64,000 bases of DNA from positions 310,001-374,000 of the forward strand of contig NZ_JAFEWC010000002.1 in the NCBI RefSeq assembly GCF_017355875.1, given 5' to 3'. The DNA is from Aridibaculum aurantiacum (GTDB taxonomy: Bacteria > Bacteroidota > Bacteroidia > Chitinophagales > Chitinophagaceae). Below, one piece after another: positions 1 through 8,681 of this stretch. Made by a program: the position numbers and the translations under genes. The notes under the pieces were generated by a model. It ran no database searches, was not told the DNA's origin, and saw only the letters and a list, made by a program, of their open reading frames with translations. How positions within the stretch are numbered: the first letter of the stretch is position 1; the number at the start of each line of letters is the position of its first letter.

Positions 1-454
1 CCCTTCCGCTACCTGCAGTTGGTAATGCAGGTTTTGCTGGCTGTATAGGAGTGATTTGTGGTCCTACCTGTACCTGTTGATTAGCAGGAGTTACTTGCTG
101 TACCTGTGGTTGTGCTGTATTAGCTACCGGTGAATTGAGCGGCGCACCTACAGGAATATCGCACCTATGGCCTGGCTGACCATGCTCAGGGTTCATTCCC
201 TTTGCAGCTTTCGCTTGTTGTGCGGGTGCTTGTTGCGGTGTAGGCACTGCTGTTACAGTCTGTGCACCTGCAGCAGGATTTACAGGAACTATTGTTTGAC
301 CTGTAGAATCTGTTTGAAATGCATTGGCAGGAGCTGTTCCTGGCATTGGCATTGGTTGGGTAGCAACCGGCTCGTTATAAGCTGGCGGATTGCCTGAACA
401 GGCTGTTAACGTAGCGGCGGCGCAAATACATGCACCCAGGAAGAATTTATTCAT
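1..454 (-). CDS. Lipoprotein with HGQPGHRCD motif, 3' end outside the window
   Basis: Reading the minus strand from the ATG at 454 gives an open frame of 151 codons that runs off the window edge. The N-terminus is a lipoprotein signal with lipobox LTAC and Cys19 as the predicted lipidated residue. The rest is low-complexity, rich in Pro, Gln, Ala and Val, as in a flexible spacer. The exception is a compact patch at residues 85-108, KGMNPEHGQPGHRCDIPVG and following, with two His and one Cys. I have the impression that this HGxPxHRCD patch recurs in small Bacteroidota lipoproteins, but I know no function. The His/Cys content would suit metal or heme binding, which is inference. It is divergent from the DUF5606 gene. 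The C-terminus is not visible. Confidence 0.75.
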   Translation of the reverse strand, partial: MNKFFLGACICAAATLTACSGNPPAYNEPVATQPMPMPGTAPANAFQTDSTGQTIVPVNPAAGAQTVTAVPTPQQAPAQQAKAAKGMNPEHGQPGHRCDIPVGAPLNSPVANTAQPQVQQVTPANQQVQVGPQITPIQPAKPALPTAGSGR

Positions 455-776
455 TGTAGGTTTTTGCTTTTTGTGAGAAAGTGGGTAAAGCTAAAGGATA
501 ATTTTCACTCGCTGTTGCCACCTGCTATAGAAGCTGTGGTAGTTAATGTTAAAACTTTGATGTAGCTACAGAACGTGTTGAATATGAAACTTATTGTATG
601 GGTAATGCACCAGTTTGATTTTGAAGAGCGTTTTTGGAAATGATGTTTGTGAGGTTGGCTTCATCTTCCGCAGCACCAGGTTTATTAGAATAACCTACGG
701 GTATTCATTAAAAAAATGCACTGAAAGCTTGGGTTGGTTAAATCGGTTTATATTGCACCTCCTAAAAAATGAACTT
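455..776. other. Intergenic region between divergent genes
   Basis: These 322 bases separate the divergent lipoprotein and DUF5606 genes and must hold both promoters. An in-frame upstream extension of the DUF5606 frame to 615 exists, but its residues do not resemble the family, so I treat it as non-coding. I see no convincing promoter match, hairpin or small gene. Confidence 0.5.
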
Positions 777-1292
777 ATGGAATATGGAAGAATAATTTCC
801 GTGACAGGTATTGGCGGGTTGTTTGAACTGGTGGGTAGCAAAAAAGATGGCGCAATTGTTCGTTCGCTGGAAGATAAAACCACTCGTTTTGTTGCAAGTC
901 GCATACATAACTTTTCGCATCTTGAGAGTATAGAAGTATATACGCAGCGCGATAATGTAAACCTCGTGGAAGTTTTCCAGGCTATGGACGCAAGCAGTGA
1001 AGCGTTGCCATCAGAAAAAGACAATGCAGCTATTAAGGCATATTTCCAGAAAGTTTTTCCTGATATGGATTTTGAGCGTGTATATGCCAGCGATATGAAA
1101 AAGATGGTGAAGTGGTATAATGTATTGAAGAAAAATAAAGTAGAGCTAAAACTGACTGATCATCCTGAAGAGGAAGAAGAAGCCAGTGAAGAAACACCTG
1201 AAAGTAGTGCAGCCGCTGATGTAGTAGCAGAGGAAACACCTGAAGAGGCTCCTAAGAAAAAAGCTACCAGGAAAAAGAAGACTGAAGAATAA
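777..1292 (+). CDS. DUF5606 domain protein
   Basis: The 171-residue protein begins MEYGRIISVTGIGGLFELVG, which matches the start of the DUF5606 family, a small Bacteroidota-restricted family of unknown function. The conserved part covers about residues 1-125, including the RFVASRIHNFSHLESIEVYT stretch and a Tyr/Lys-rich DMKKMVKWYNVLKKN end. It is followed by an acidic Glu-rich linker (about 130-160) and a basic KKKATRKKKTEE tail, so the tail is charge-segregated and probably disordered. I chose the ATG at 777 over one at 615 because the 54 extra residues look like translated spacer. No signal peptide is present, so the protein is probably cytoplasmic. A strong hairpin terminator follows, so it is probably transcribed alone. 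Confidence 0.8.
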   Translation: MEYGRIISVTGIGGLFELVGSKKDGAIVRSLEDKTTRFVASRIHNFSHLESIEVYTQRDNVNLVEVFQAMDASSEALPSEKDNAAIKAYFQKVFPDMDFERVYASDMKKMVKWYNVLKKNKVELKLTDHPEEEEEASEETPESSAAADVVAEETPEEAPKKKATRKKKTEE

Positions 1293-1314
1293 GTAGTGTA
1301 GAAAATAATTATAG

Positions 1315-1351
1315 AAGCTGCGGTTGTCATAGATGACCGCAGCTTTTTTTA
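1315..1351 (+). terminator. Rho-independent terminator after DUF5606 gene
   Basis: A perfect 10-bp stem, AAGCTGCGGT paired with ACCGCAGCTT, is followed by a run of T. It lies 22 nt after the DUF5606 stop codon. Confidence 0.85.
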
Positions 1352-1587
1352 TTGGTTGAAAAGGTAGCAGCGTTTTTGCGGCACCTTTCCAATGGCTTAT
1401 CAAATGCGCCTCTCCAACAAGAAGCAACTATCGAAAATAGATTGTGCTCGCCACTCTTAAACTTAAAGCTACCGGTGCTATACATGCTTCCTCTCTGCCA
1501 TCTAAATCTTACACCTAAATTTGCACACCCTACAGTAAGGCTGTAGTGGCTTACACATTGCATTACCAGAAGCTAAAAAAAACGATT

Positions 1588-3306
1588 ATGGAATTAAGTG
1601 CTGATATAAAGAAACTGGAAAGGAAGTACCTGCCTAAGGATTTTTCTGTAACAGATTGGGCCGGATTGGAGCCTTATTTTAAAGAGCTGCTGGAGCGTCC
1701 GATCAACAGCCGCGAAGACCTGGAGCAGTGGCTGAAAGACTCAAGTGAGCTCGAAGCAGTAATAAGTGAAGATGCATGCTGGCGCCAGATACGCATGACC
1801 TGCGATACCACCGACAAATCGCTGGAAGAAGCATTCAATTACTTCTGCATGCACATTCAGCCGCATATGCAGCCATATGCAGATAAGCTGAACCGCAAGC
1901 TCATTGAGAATCCTTTTACACAGGAACTTGATAAGGAAGAGTATTTTACTTACCTGCGCAATGTGCGCAAGAGCATCGATCTTTTCAGGGAAGAGAATAT
2001 TCCTATACAGGCTGAGCTGAGCGTGATGCAGCAGCAGTATGGCCAAATAGCAGGCGCTATGACCATAGAAGTTCGTGGGCAGGAGTATACGCTGCAGCAG
2101 GCTTCAAAATTTTTAGAAGATCACGACCGGAACCTGAGAGAAGAAGTCTACCGGAAAATAAATGAACGTCGCCGGCAGGACCAGGAGACGCTTCATACAC
2201 TTTACTCGCAGCTGATAGCAAAGCGTCATCAAATAGCACTGAACGCAGGTTTTGAAAACTACCGCGACTACAAGTTTGCAGAAATGGGTCGCTTCGACTA
2301 TACCAAAGAAGATTGTTTCAATTTTCACGAGGCGGTAAAGCTGCATGTACTGCCATTGGTAAAAAAGATATACGACAAAAAGAAGCAGAAGCTGGGCCTG
2401 GATACGCTGCGCCCATGGGATACGGAGGCAGAGCCGGAAGGAGTGCAGCCGCTTCATCCATTCAATACAGGAGAGGAACTAACGGAGAAGACAATCAAAT
2501 GCTTTGAACTGCTTAATCCATTCTTTGCTGACTGCCTGCGTAAGATGAAAGAACTGGGTCACCTGGACCTTGAAAGCAGGAAGGGTAAGGCGCCTGGAGG
2601 GTACAATTGTCCTTTAGCAGAAAGTGGTGCGCCATTCATCTTCATGAATGCGGCGGGGCAAATGCATGATGTGACGACGATGGTACACGAAGGAGGACAC
2701 GCCATCCATTCTTTCCTTAGCCACAGGCTCGCCTTAAGTGCTTTTAAAGAATACCCGATGGAGATAGCTGAGGTAGCAAGTATGGCTATGGAGCTTTTCA
2801 GCATGAATTTCTGGAATGTTTTCTTTGATAATGATGAAGACCTGAAGCGTGCAAAAGAGCATCAATTGGAGCGCACCATTACCATTTTCCCATGGATCGC
2901 AACCATCGATAAGTTTCAACATTGGGTTTATGAAAATCCAACGCATACTGTAGAAGAAAGAACCAGTAAGTGGATGGAGATACTGGAAGAGTTCAATACA
3001 GGTGCTGTTGATTTTACAGGATTAGATGAATACCGCAAAATTGGATGGCAGCGCCAGTTGCATTTGTTCGAGGTGCCTTTTTATTACATAGAATATGGTA
3101 TAGCTCAACTGGGTGCTATTGGTATGTGGAAACAGTTCCAGAGAGATAAAGAGCAGGCGCTGCGTAACTATATTAATGCCTTAAGCCTGGGCGGAACAAA
3201 AACACTTCCTGCACTATACGAAGCTGCGGGACTGGAATTCAATCTTTCACCTGATTATATAAAGTCACTAATGGAATTTGTGAACGAGGAGATGGAAAAG
3301 ATTTAG
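1588..3306 (+). CDS. M3 family oligoendopeptidase (PepF-like)
   Basis: This is a zinc metallopeptidase of family M3 (thimet oligopeptidase/oligoendopeptidase F group) of about 572 residues, the usual size. The active site HEGGH is at residues 367-371, with His367 and His371 as zinc ligands and Glu368 catalytic. The downstream EIAEVASMAMEL helix (about 392-402) supplies the third, Glu ligand. The N-terminal helical lobe includes the conserved SEDACWRQIRMTCDT segment. The C-terminal part contains the conserved YIEYGIAQLGA segment. It has no signal peptide, so it should degrade short peptides in the cytoplasm. An in-frame start at 1546 would add 14 residues. I prefer 1588 because family members begin about 10-15 residues before the RKYLPKDF motif. 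Confidence 0.93.
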   Translation: MELSADIKKLERKYLPKDFSVTDWAGLEPYFKELLERPINSREDLEQWLKDSSELEAVISEDACWRQIRMTCDTTDKSLEEAFNYFCMHIQPHMQPYADKLNRKLIENPFTQELDKEEYFTYLRNVRKSIDLFREENIPIQAELSVMQQQYGQIAGAMTIEVRGQEYTLQQASKFLEDHDRNLREEVYRKINERRRQDQETLHTLYSQLIAKRHQIALNAGFENYRDYKFAEMGRFDYTKEDCFNFHEAVKLHVLPLVKKIYDKKKQKLGLDTLRPWDTEAEPEGVQPLHPFNTGEELTEKTIKCFELLNPFFADCLRKMKELGHLDLESRKGKAPGGYNCPLAESGAPFIFMNAAGQMHDVTTMVHEGGHAIHSFLSHRLALSAFKEYPMEIAEVASMAMELFSMNFWNVFFDNDEDLKRAKEHQLERTITIFPWIATIDKFQHWVYENPTHTVEERTSKWMEILEEFNTGAVDFTGLDEYRKIGWQRQLHLFEVPFYYIEYGIAQLGAIGMWKQFQRDKEQALRNYINALSLGGTKTLPALYEAAGLEFNLSPDYIKSLMEFVNEEMEKI

Positions 3307-3323
3307 TGCTCTGAGATCAGTAG

Positions 3324-3370
3324 ATCAGTGACTAGATGAGAGAACAAAACCTTTCTACTAGTCACTGGTC
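3324..3370. repeat. Intergenic imperfect palindrome A
   Basis: A perfect 10-bp inverted repeat, CAGTGACTAG (3326-3335) and CTAGTCACTG (3358-3367), sits inside a longer imperfect palindrome spanning about 3311-3385. The arms are made of short near-repeated words (GATCAGTAGATCAGTG on one side, CACTGGTCTCTAGTCTC on the other). It lies between the convergent peptidase and tsaC genes and could act as a bidirectional terminator, although it has no T run. The architecture resembles the palindromes at 22652, 23671 and 23811. Confidence 0.6.
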
Positions 3371-3399
3371 TCTAGTCTCTAATCAACTACTTTACATTC

Positions 3400-4011
3400 C
3401 TACGGCTCCTCCCATTGGCCTAAGCCGTACCTGATCACCTCGTATGGTTCTGTGGTGCAATCAATGATTGTAGAAGGGTGCATGCCGCCATTTCCCCCAT
3501 CAATCACGATATCTACCAGCTTTTCAAATTTTTCATGCATAAGCTCTGGGTCAGTATACTCTTCTACCATATCACCTGGCAGCGATGCACTAAGAATTGG
3601 ATTCCCTAGTGCTTCTATAATTCCCAGAGCAATCTTATTATCAGGAATTCGAAGGCCGATCGTGTTCTTTTTGCTCTGCAGGATTTTAGGTACTTCACGA
3701 CTTGCGGGTAATATAAAAGTATAAGGACCTGGTAGGTGTTCTTTCAATGTTCTGTACAATGGCGTGGATACTGACTTAGTGTATTTACTTAAATCACTTA
3801 AGTCGTGACAAATAAAACTCAATTGCGCTTTTTGCGGGTCAACTTGTTTTATCCTGCAAATTCTTTCTACAGCCTTAGGTTTAAAGATATTGCATCCCAA
3901 CCCGTAGATGGTGTCAGTTGGATAAATAATGATCCCTCCGTCTAATAAACATTCTACTACCGTTTTTACCAACCGCGGCTGTGGATTTTCAGGATGTATT
4001 TGAAGTAGCAT
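3400..4011 (-). CDS. tsaC: L-threonylcarbamoyladenylate synthase (YrdC/Sua5 family)
   Basis: The 203-residue protein is a stand-alone YrdC domain. It begins with the family pattern of a short N-terminal strand followed by GGIIIYPTDTIYGLGCN (residues 25-41), part of the nucleotide/threonylcarbamoyl-AMP binding site. It continues with the KxxxPKAQLSFICHDLSDLS region, a GPYTFILPAS segment and IGLRIPDNK. The C-terminal half contains the STIIDCT motif that closes the domain. Proteins of this family make threonylcarbamoyl-AMP from threonine, bicarbonate and ATP for t6A modification of tRNAs reading ANN codons. The extra C-terminal Sua5 domain is absent, so it is the short TsaC/YrdC form. It is convergent with the M3 peptidase gene. 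The assignment is firm to family level. The symbol follows the family, since paralogs with other roles exist. Confidence 0.85.
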   Translation of the reverse strand: MLLQIHPENPQPRLVKTVVECLLDGGIIIYPTDTIYGLGCNIFKPKAVERICRIKQVDPQKAQLSFICHDLSDLSKYTKSVSTPLYRTLKEHLPGPYTFILPASREVPKILQSKKNTIGLRIPDNKIALGIIEALGNPILSASLPGDMVEEYTDPELMHEKFEKLVDIVIDGGNGGMHPSTIIDCTTEPYEVIRYGLGQWEEP

Positions 4012-4231
4012 CTTGGTTTTGTTTTAGGTCACTCAATGGGAATGTTTTTACCATCTTCCATTACTGTGCCTGAGGGCTGTTATTAAAAATGTTTAGCTTT
4101 TATTGAAAAATCACATATTTATGTGTTGCAAATATAAAAGCCTATGTATACTTTTATTTCTCCATCTATTCCTTAGAAATACCTCACAACTTATTCTTGC
4201 CATTTTTTATTGACAAATTATTTGCTAAGCT

Positions 4232-6862
4232 ATGGCTCAGTTAAATGGTACAGTTGGCGTAGGTAAAGTAACGGTAAAAGGGAAGTTCCTATTTAGAGGC
4301 AGACAAAAATTTTACATTAAGGGTGTTACATATGGCACCTTTGCCCCTGACGAAGAAGGCTTTCAATTTCCTGATGAAACAGTAATTGCGAAAGATTTCG
4401 AGATGATGGCTTTACATGGCATCAACTCAGTAAGGACTTATACAGTTCCTTCACAATCTATACTTAATCTTGCTTTACAAAATAACCTGCAAGTAATGGT
4501 GGGCCTGCCATGGGAACAACACATTACTTTTTTAGATACAAAAGAACGCCAGCAGGACATTATACGCAGGGTGAAAGAAGGTGTTCGTGCAAGTGCTGGG
4601 CATCCTGCAATCTTGTGTTACGCAATAGGAAATGAGATACCTGCTCCTATTGTTCGATGGTATGGCAAAGAGAAGATTGAGCGTTTCTTAAAAAGGCTCT
4701 ATAAAGCTGTAAAGGAAGAAGCGCCTGAAGCCTTGGTCACTTATGTAAACTATCCTACCACCGAGTATCTCGACCTAAGTTTTCTTGACTTTGATTGTTT
4801 CAACGTGTACCTGGAAACACCAGAGAAGCTTAGCAAGTATATTGCCCGGCTTCATAACCTGGCAGGCGACAGGCCGCTTGTGCTAGCAGAGATAGGACTG
4901 GATAGCATGCGCAATGGGCATGATAAACAATCTGAAGTGCTACGTTGGCAGGTAGAAACAATTTTTGGTAAAGGCTGCGCAGGCATGTTCGTATTTGCCT
5001 GGACCGACGAGTGGTGGCGTGGTGGATATGAAATAGAAGACTGGGATTTCGGTTTGGTTGATCGCTGCCGGCAAGCAAAGCCCGCACTATTTACAGTGGC
5101 TGCGTCCATGCTTGAAGTACCCGTGAGGATCGAGCACCATTTTCCTTCATTCTCAGTAGTTATTTGTACATATAATGGTTCGGCTACAATTAAAGATACT
5201 TTGGATGGCTTGCAGCGTTTGAAATATCCTAATTATGAAGTGATAGTAGTAAATGATGGTTCAAAAGATAATACCGTAGAGATAGTAAGCAAGTATGAGG
5301 ATGTAAGGCTGATAACTACTTCAAACTGTGGACTAAGCAGTGCCCGCAACACCGGGATGTATAATGCACGCGGAGAAATACTAGCCTATATAGACGATGA
5401 TGCATATCCTGATCCGCACTGGCTGCATTACCTGGCATATGCCTACAGCAATTCATCGCATGCAGCTATGGGTGGTCCCAATATCATTCCTGAAGAGGAT
5501 GGGCCTATAGCTACTTGCGTGGCAAATGCGCCCGGTGGTCCTGTGCATGTATTAGAGACAGATGAGATAGCTGAGCATATACCAGGTTGTAATTTGTCGG
5601 TACGCAAAGATGTACTTATGAAGATCGGTGGCTTCGATCCGATGTACCGCGCCGCCGGAGATGATGTAGACGTATGCTGGCGCATACAGGAAGCTGGTTA
5701 CACCATAGGCTTTCATCCGTCTGCGCTTGTATGGCACCACCGCCGCAATTCTATAAAAGCATATTGGAAACAGCAGAAAGGATATGGCAAAGCTGAAGCA
5801 TTATTAGAACATAAATGGCCGGAGAAATACAATGGCTTTGGTCACCTCACCTGGGCAGGCAGGATCTATGGTCATGGGTTTACGTTGCCGATAAAAACTA
5901 AGAAGGATCGTGTCTTTCACGGCACCTGGGGAAGCGCCTTGTTTCAGTCGGTGTACCAGCCGGCAGATGGGTTGTTAAATTGTATACCCCTGATGCCCGA
6001 ATACTATCTGATCACTGGCATGTTTGGCTTATTGGGCGCATTGGGTCTTTTCTGGCCACCACTGATATGGATGTGGTTGTTCTTTGCTGCATCAATTGTA
6101 ACAATAGTGGTACAGGCTGCTATTAGTTCATCTAAAAACTCTTCGCTCACCAAATCGCAGTCAGCCAACTGGAAATACAGGTTGCTGATATTCTTCTTTC
6201 ACATCATCCAGCCGGTAGCACGGTTAAGGGGAAGGATCAACAATGGCTTAACTCCCTGGCGAGTAAGAGGATCTGGTGGGTTGATACATAAAGCCCCGTT
6301 GGTTAGATCAAGGACATTAAAGCATTGGTCGGAAGCCGAGTGGAAAGGTAATGAGACCTGGCTTGAAGAACTGGAAAGCAATATCATCAAATGCAAGGCA
6401 AGGGTAAAAAGAGGTGGTGATTTCGACAGGTGGGATCTCCAGGTACGGACAGGACTATTCTCTTCAGCACGGAGCATATTAACCGTAGAAGAGCACGGAG
6501 CCAATAAGCAGTATGTAAAGATGAAGTATTGGGTAAGGCACTCATGGATTGGAATCTTCTTGGTGACTGCTTTTGTGAGTATAGATGTGGCGGCGGCATT
6601 GGAGCAAAGCTGGGTGGCACTTGGCCTGTTGGTAACAATTACTTCATTCATTCTTTTGAAATACGTGCAGGATATACAAAGAGTTTCAGGCTGTGTGCAG
6701 CACTCTTTTAATTCACTTTCATTACAAGGAGAAAAAGAAAGTAAGCTGGTGCTGGTAAAGGTAGATGGAATGGAGGAAGCAGAACAATCCGAAGCACCTG
6801 GTGTATACGAAGACAGCCATATGAGAAATTTCAGGAGTAACATAGTCAACGGTAAAATTTAA
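4232..6862 (+). CDS. Glycoside hydrolase-GT2 glycosyltransferase fusion, membrane protein
   Basis: One 876-residue chain carries two carbohydrate-active domains. Residues 1-300 form a TIM-barrel glycoside hydrolase of clan A type (GH2/GH5/GH17-like): CYAIGNEIP holds the acid/base Glu135, PLVLAEIGLDS holds the nucleophile Glu220, and FVFAWTDEWWRGG is the following strand. Residues 305-540 form a GT2 transferase with SVVICTYNGS, VVNDGSKDNT, the metal-binding DDD (388-390) and the acceptor motif GDDVDVCWR (476-484). Two hydrophobic hairpins (about 590-632 and 770-812) place it in the inner membrane. There is no signal peptide, so both enzymatic domains are probably cytoplasmic. Glucan synthases that fuse GH17 to GT2 use the hydrolase domain for transglycosylation, and a similar coupling is possible here, by inference. 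It is the first gene of a seven-gene operon, 11 nt before the ABC exporter. The exact GH family and the product are unknown. Confidence 0.85.
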   Translation: MAQLNGTVGVGKVTVKGKFLFRGRQKFYIKGVTYGTFAPDEEGFQFPDETVIAKDFEMMALHGINSVRTYTVPSQSILNLALQNNLQVMVGLPWEQHITFLDTKERQQDIIRRVKEGVRASAGHPAILCYAIGNEIPAPIVRWYGKEKIERFLKRLYKAVKEEAPEALVTYVNYPTTEYLDLSFLDFDCFNVYLETPEKLSKYIARLHNLAGDRPLVLAEIGLDSMRNGHDKQSEVLRWQVETIFGKGCAGMFVFAWTDEWWRGGYEIEDWDFGLVDRCRQAKPALFTVAASMLEVPVRIEHHFPSFSVVICTYNGSATIKDTLDGLQRLKYPNYEVIVVNDGSKDNTVEIVSKYEDVRLITTSNCGLSSARNTGMYNARGEILAYIDDDAYPDPHWLHYLAYAYSNSSHAAMGGPNIIPEEDGPIATCVANAPGGPVHVLETDEIAEHIPGCNLSVRKDVLMKIGGFDPMYRAAGDDVDVCWRIQEAGYTIGFHPSALVWHHRRNSIKAYWKQQKGYGKAEALLEHKWPEKYNGFGHLTWAGRIYGHGFTLPIKTKKDRVFHGTWGSALFQSVYQPADGLLNCIPLMPEYYLITGMFGLLGALGLFWPPLIWMWLFFAASIVTIVVQAAISSSKNSSLTKSQSANWKYRLLIFFFHIIQPVARLRGRINNGLTPWRVRGSGGLIHKAPLVRSRTLKHWSEAEWKGNETWLEELESNIIKCKARVKRGGDFDRWDLQVRTGLFSSARSILTVEEHGANKQYVKMKYWVRHSWIGIFLVTAFVSIDVAAALEQSWVALGLLVTITSFILLKYVQDIQRVSGCVQHSFNSLSLQGEKESKLVLVKVDGMEEAEQSEAPGVYEDSHMRNFRSNIVNGKI

Positions 6863-6873
6863 CCAGGCAAGAA

Positions 6874-8670
6874 ATGAGCAAAGCGCAGATACTTCTTCGT
6901 TTAATAAGATTTACGTATAACTACAAGGCAAGCATCCTATTGTTGGTGATCCTGGGTTTTTTAAGTGTTGGTTTCAGCGTGCTTCAGCCCCTGCCTGTGA
7001 AGTACATAATTGATAATGTGCTTTCAAATCATCCACTTCCTGAAAATTTGAGAAGTTTATTCTTGTATTTTGGAGAGGTTCCTGGCGATAAACAATTACT
7101 TCTCATTCTAGTAATTGCTTCTGTTTTAATGGTTATAGGAACGTCTGTTTTATCTTATATATCTACCGCTGTTACCACTAAAGTTTGCCAAAGGCTAGTT
7201 TATGATTTCTCCGTGGCTCTGTTCGATAAAATGCAGAAGCTTTCCCTTTCTTTTTTTTCTAAGAACAACGTGGGTGACTTGATGGCGCGGCTTTCGGGTG
7301 ATACGTATGTCATCTATTCTGTTGTTGGAGGTATCATGTTGCCAACTATACTTTCTGTTACATCACTCGTGTCTATGTTTTACGTGATGTACACAATCAA
7401 TTCAGGTCTTGCATTATTAGCAATTTCCACCGTTCCTCTTTTTGCTATTCTTTTATTTGTTTTCAATAAACCAATGACCCACACCTCTACTTATCAATCT
7501 GTAGTGTCAGGTCATCTCTGGTCGTTTATGCAGCAAAGCTTATCTGCAGTAAAAGTTATACAAGCTTACTCAAGAGAAAGCTTTACACGCGAACAATTTA
7601 AAAAGCAGAGTCATCAATACAATCAAGCCTCTTTGGCAAACACCAGGATCGGCATGGTGTACAATGGGTTGATTGGTATTGTTACCGGAATTGCTACGGC
7701 CATTGTTATTGGTATTGGAGGGTACAAAGGATTGAATGGAGAAATAACCACGGGAGAACTATTTCTTTTTATTAGTTATATCGGTAGCCTATTCGGACCT
7801 GTGAATTCTTTGGCTAGTATAATTGTTTCTTCATTTTCAATCACAGCAAGAGCAAAAAGAGTATTTGAGATACTTGACTCAGAGGAGGTAGTAAGTGAAA
7901 AATCTGATGCTGTAGAATTAACAAGTATAGAAGGACATGTGGAGTTGCGCAATGTTTCATTTGGTTATGGTATCAAACATGATGCAAGCGCCATTTTGAA
8001 CAACTTCAATTTAGAAGTAGACGCTGGAAAAGTAGTGGCAATTGTAGGTCCAACAGGCGCTGGTAAAACATCAATGATTTCTTTGCTTCTACGCTTCTAT
8101 GATCCATGGGAAGGCGATGTATTTATTGACGGCAAAAATCTAAAGGATGTTACTTTATCGTCACTAAGAAGAAATATTACTCTTGTTCTGCAGGATGCTT
8201 TCATCTTTCCAATATCTGTTGCAGATAATATTGCTTTTGGAAAACCAGGGGCAGCAAGAGATGAAATAATAGCTGCAGCAAAAGCTGCTCAGGCTCATGA
8301 ATTCATAAGCAGGCTACCTGAAGGATATGATACAGTGGTTAGTGAAGGCGGCTTATCCTTGTCGGGTGGAGAGAAGCAACGTTTATCATTAGCAAGAGCA
8401 TTCTTGAGAGATAGTCCAATTCTGATCTTAGATGAACCCACATCAGCAATGGACGTTCAAACAGAAGCCAAAATTTTTAAAGCTTTATCTACTTACTCAG
8501 CAGGGAGAACAGTATTTATAATATCACACCGCCTTTCCACGGTGCGACATGCTGATATGATCATTTCAATAAAAGATGGAGTGATTGTAGAAAAAGGAAA
8601 TCATGAAACTTTATTACAAGGGGGGAAAGTGTATGCGGAATTTTATAAACATCAAGGCGTTGCCGGCTAA
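6874..8670 (+). CDS. ABC exporter, MsbA-like half-transporter
   Basis: The 598-residue protein has an N-terminal six-helix exporter domain (about 20-320) fused to an ATPase domain. In the ATPase, Walker A is GPTGAGKTS (392-400), the signature is LSGGE (496-500), Walker B with the catalytic Glu is LILDEP (517-522), and the H-loop is ISHR. This is the layout of homodimeric type IV exporters such as MsbA, which flip or export lipid-linked or amphipathic substrates. The gene is sandwiched between glycosyltransferase genes, 11 nt on either side. Its cargo is therefore probably the glycolipid or oligosaccharide made by this operon, which is inference from context. Its DNA is markedly more AT-rich than the gene before it. 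Confidence 0.93.
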   Translation: MSKAQILLRLIRFTYNYKASILLLVILGFLSVGFSVLQPLPVKYIIDNVLSNHPLPENLRSLFLYFGEVPGDKQLLLILVIASVLMVIGTSVLSYISTAVTTKVCQRLVYDFSVALFDKMQKLSLSFFSKNNVGDLMARLSGDTYVIYSVVGGIMLPTILSVTSLVSMFYVMYTINSGLALLAISTVPLFAILLFVFNKPMTHTSTYQSVVSGHLWSFMQQSLSAVKVIQAYSRESFTREQFKKQSHQYNQASLANTRIGMVYNGLIGIVTGIATAIVIGIGGYKGLNGEITTGELFLFISYIGSLFGPVNSLASIIVSSFSITARAKRVFEILDSEEVVSEKSDAVELTSIEGHVELRNVSFGYGIKHDASAILNNFNLEVDAGKVVAIVGPTGAGKTSMISLLLRFYDPWEGDVFIDGKNLKDVTLSSLRRNITLVLQDAFIFPISVADNIAFGKPGAARDEIIAAAKAAQAHEFISRLPEGYDTVVSEGGLSLSGGEKQRLSLARAFLRDSPILILDEPTSAMDVQTEAKIFKALSTYSAGRTVFIISHRLSTVRHADMIISIKDGVIVEKGNHETLLQGGKVYAEFYKHQGVAG

Positions 8671-8681
8671 TTCTAAATAAG

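Noticed and set aside
615-776. Longer DUF5606 protein starting at 615
   Set aside because: The extra 54 residues do not resemble the family, whose members start MxxxxIISVTGxxGLFE.
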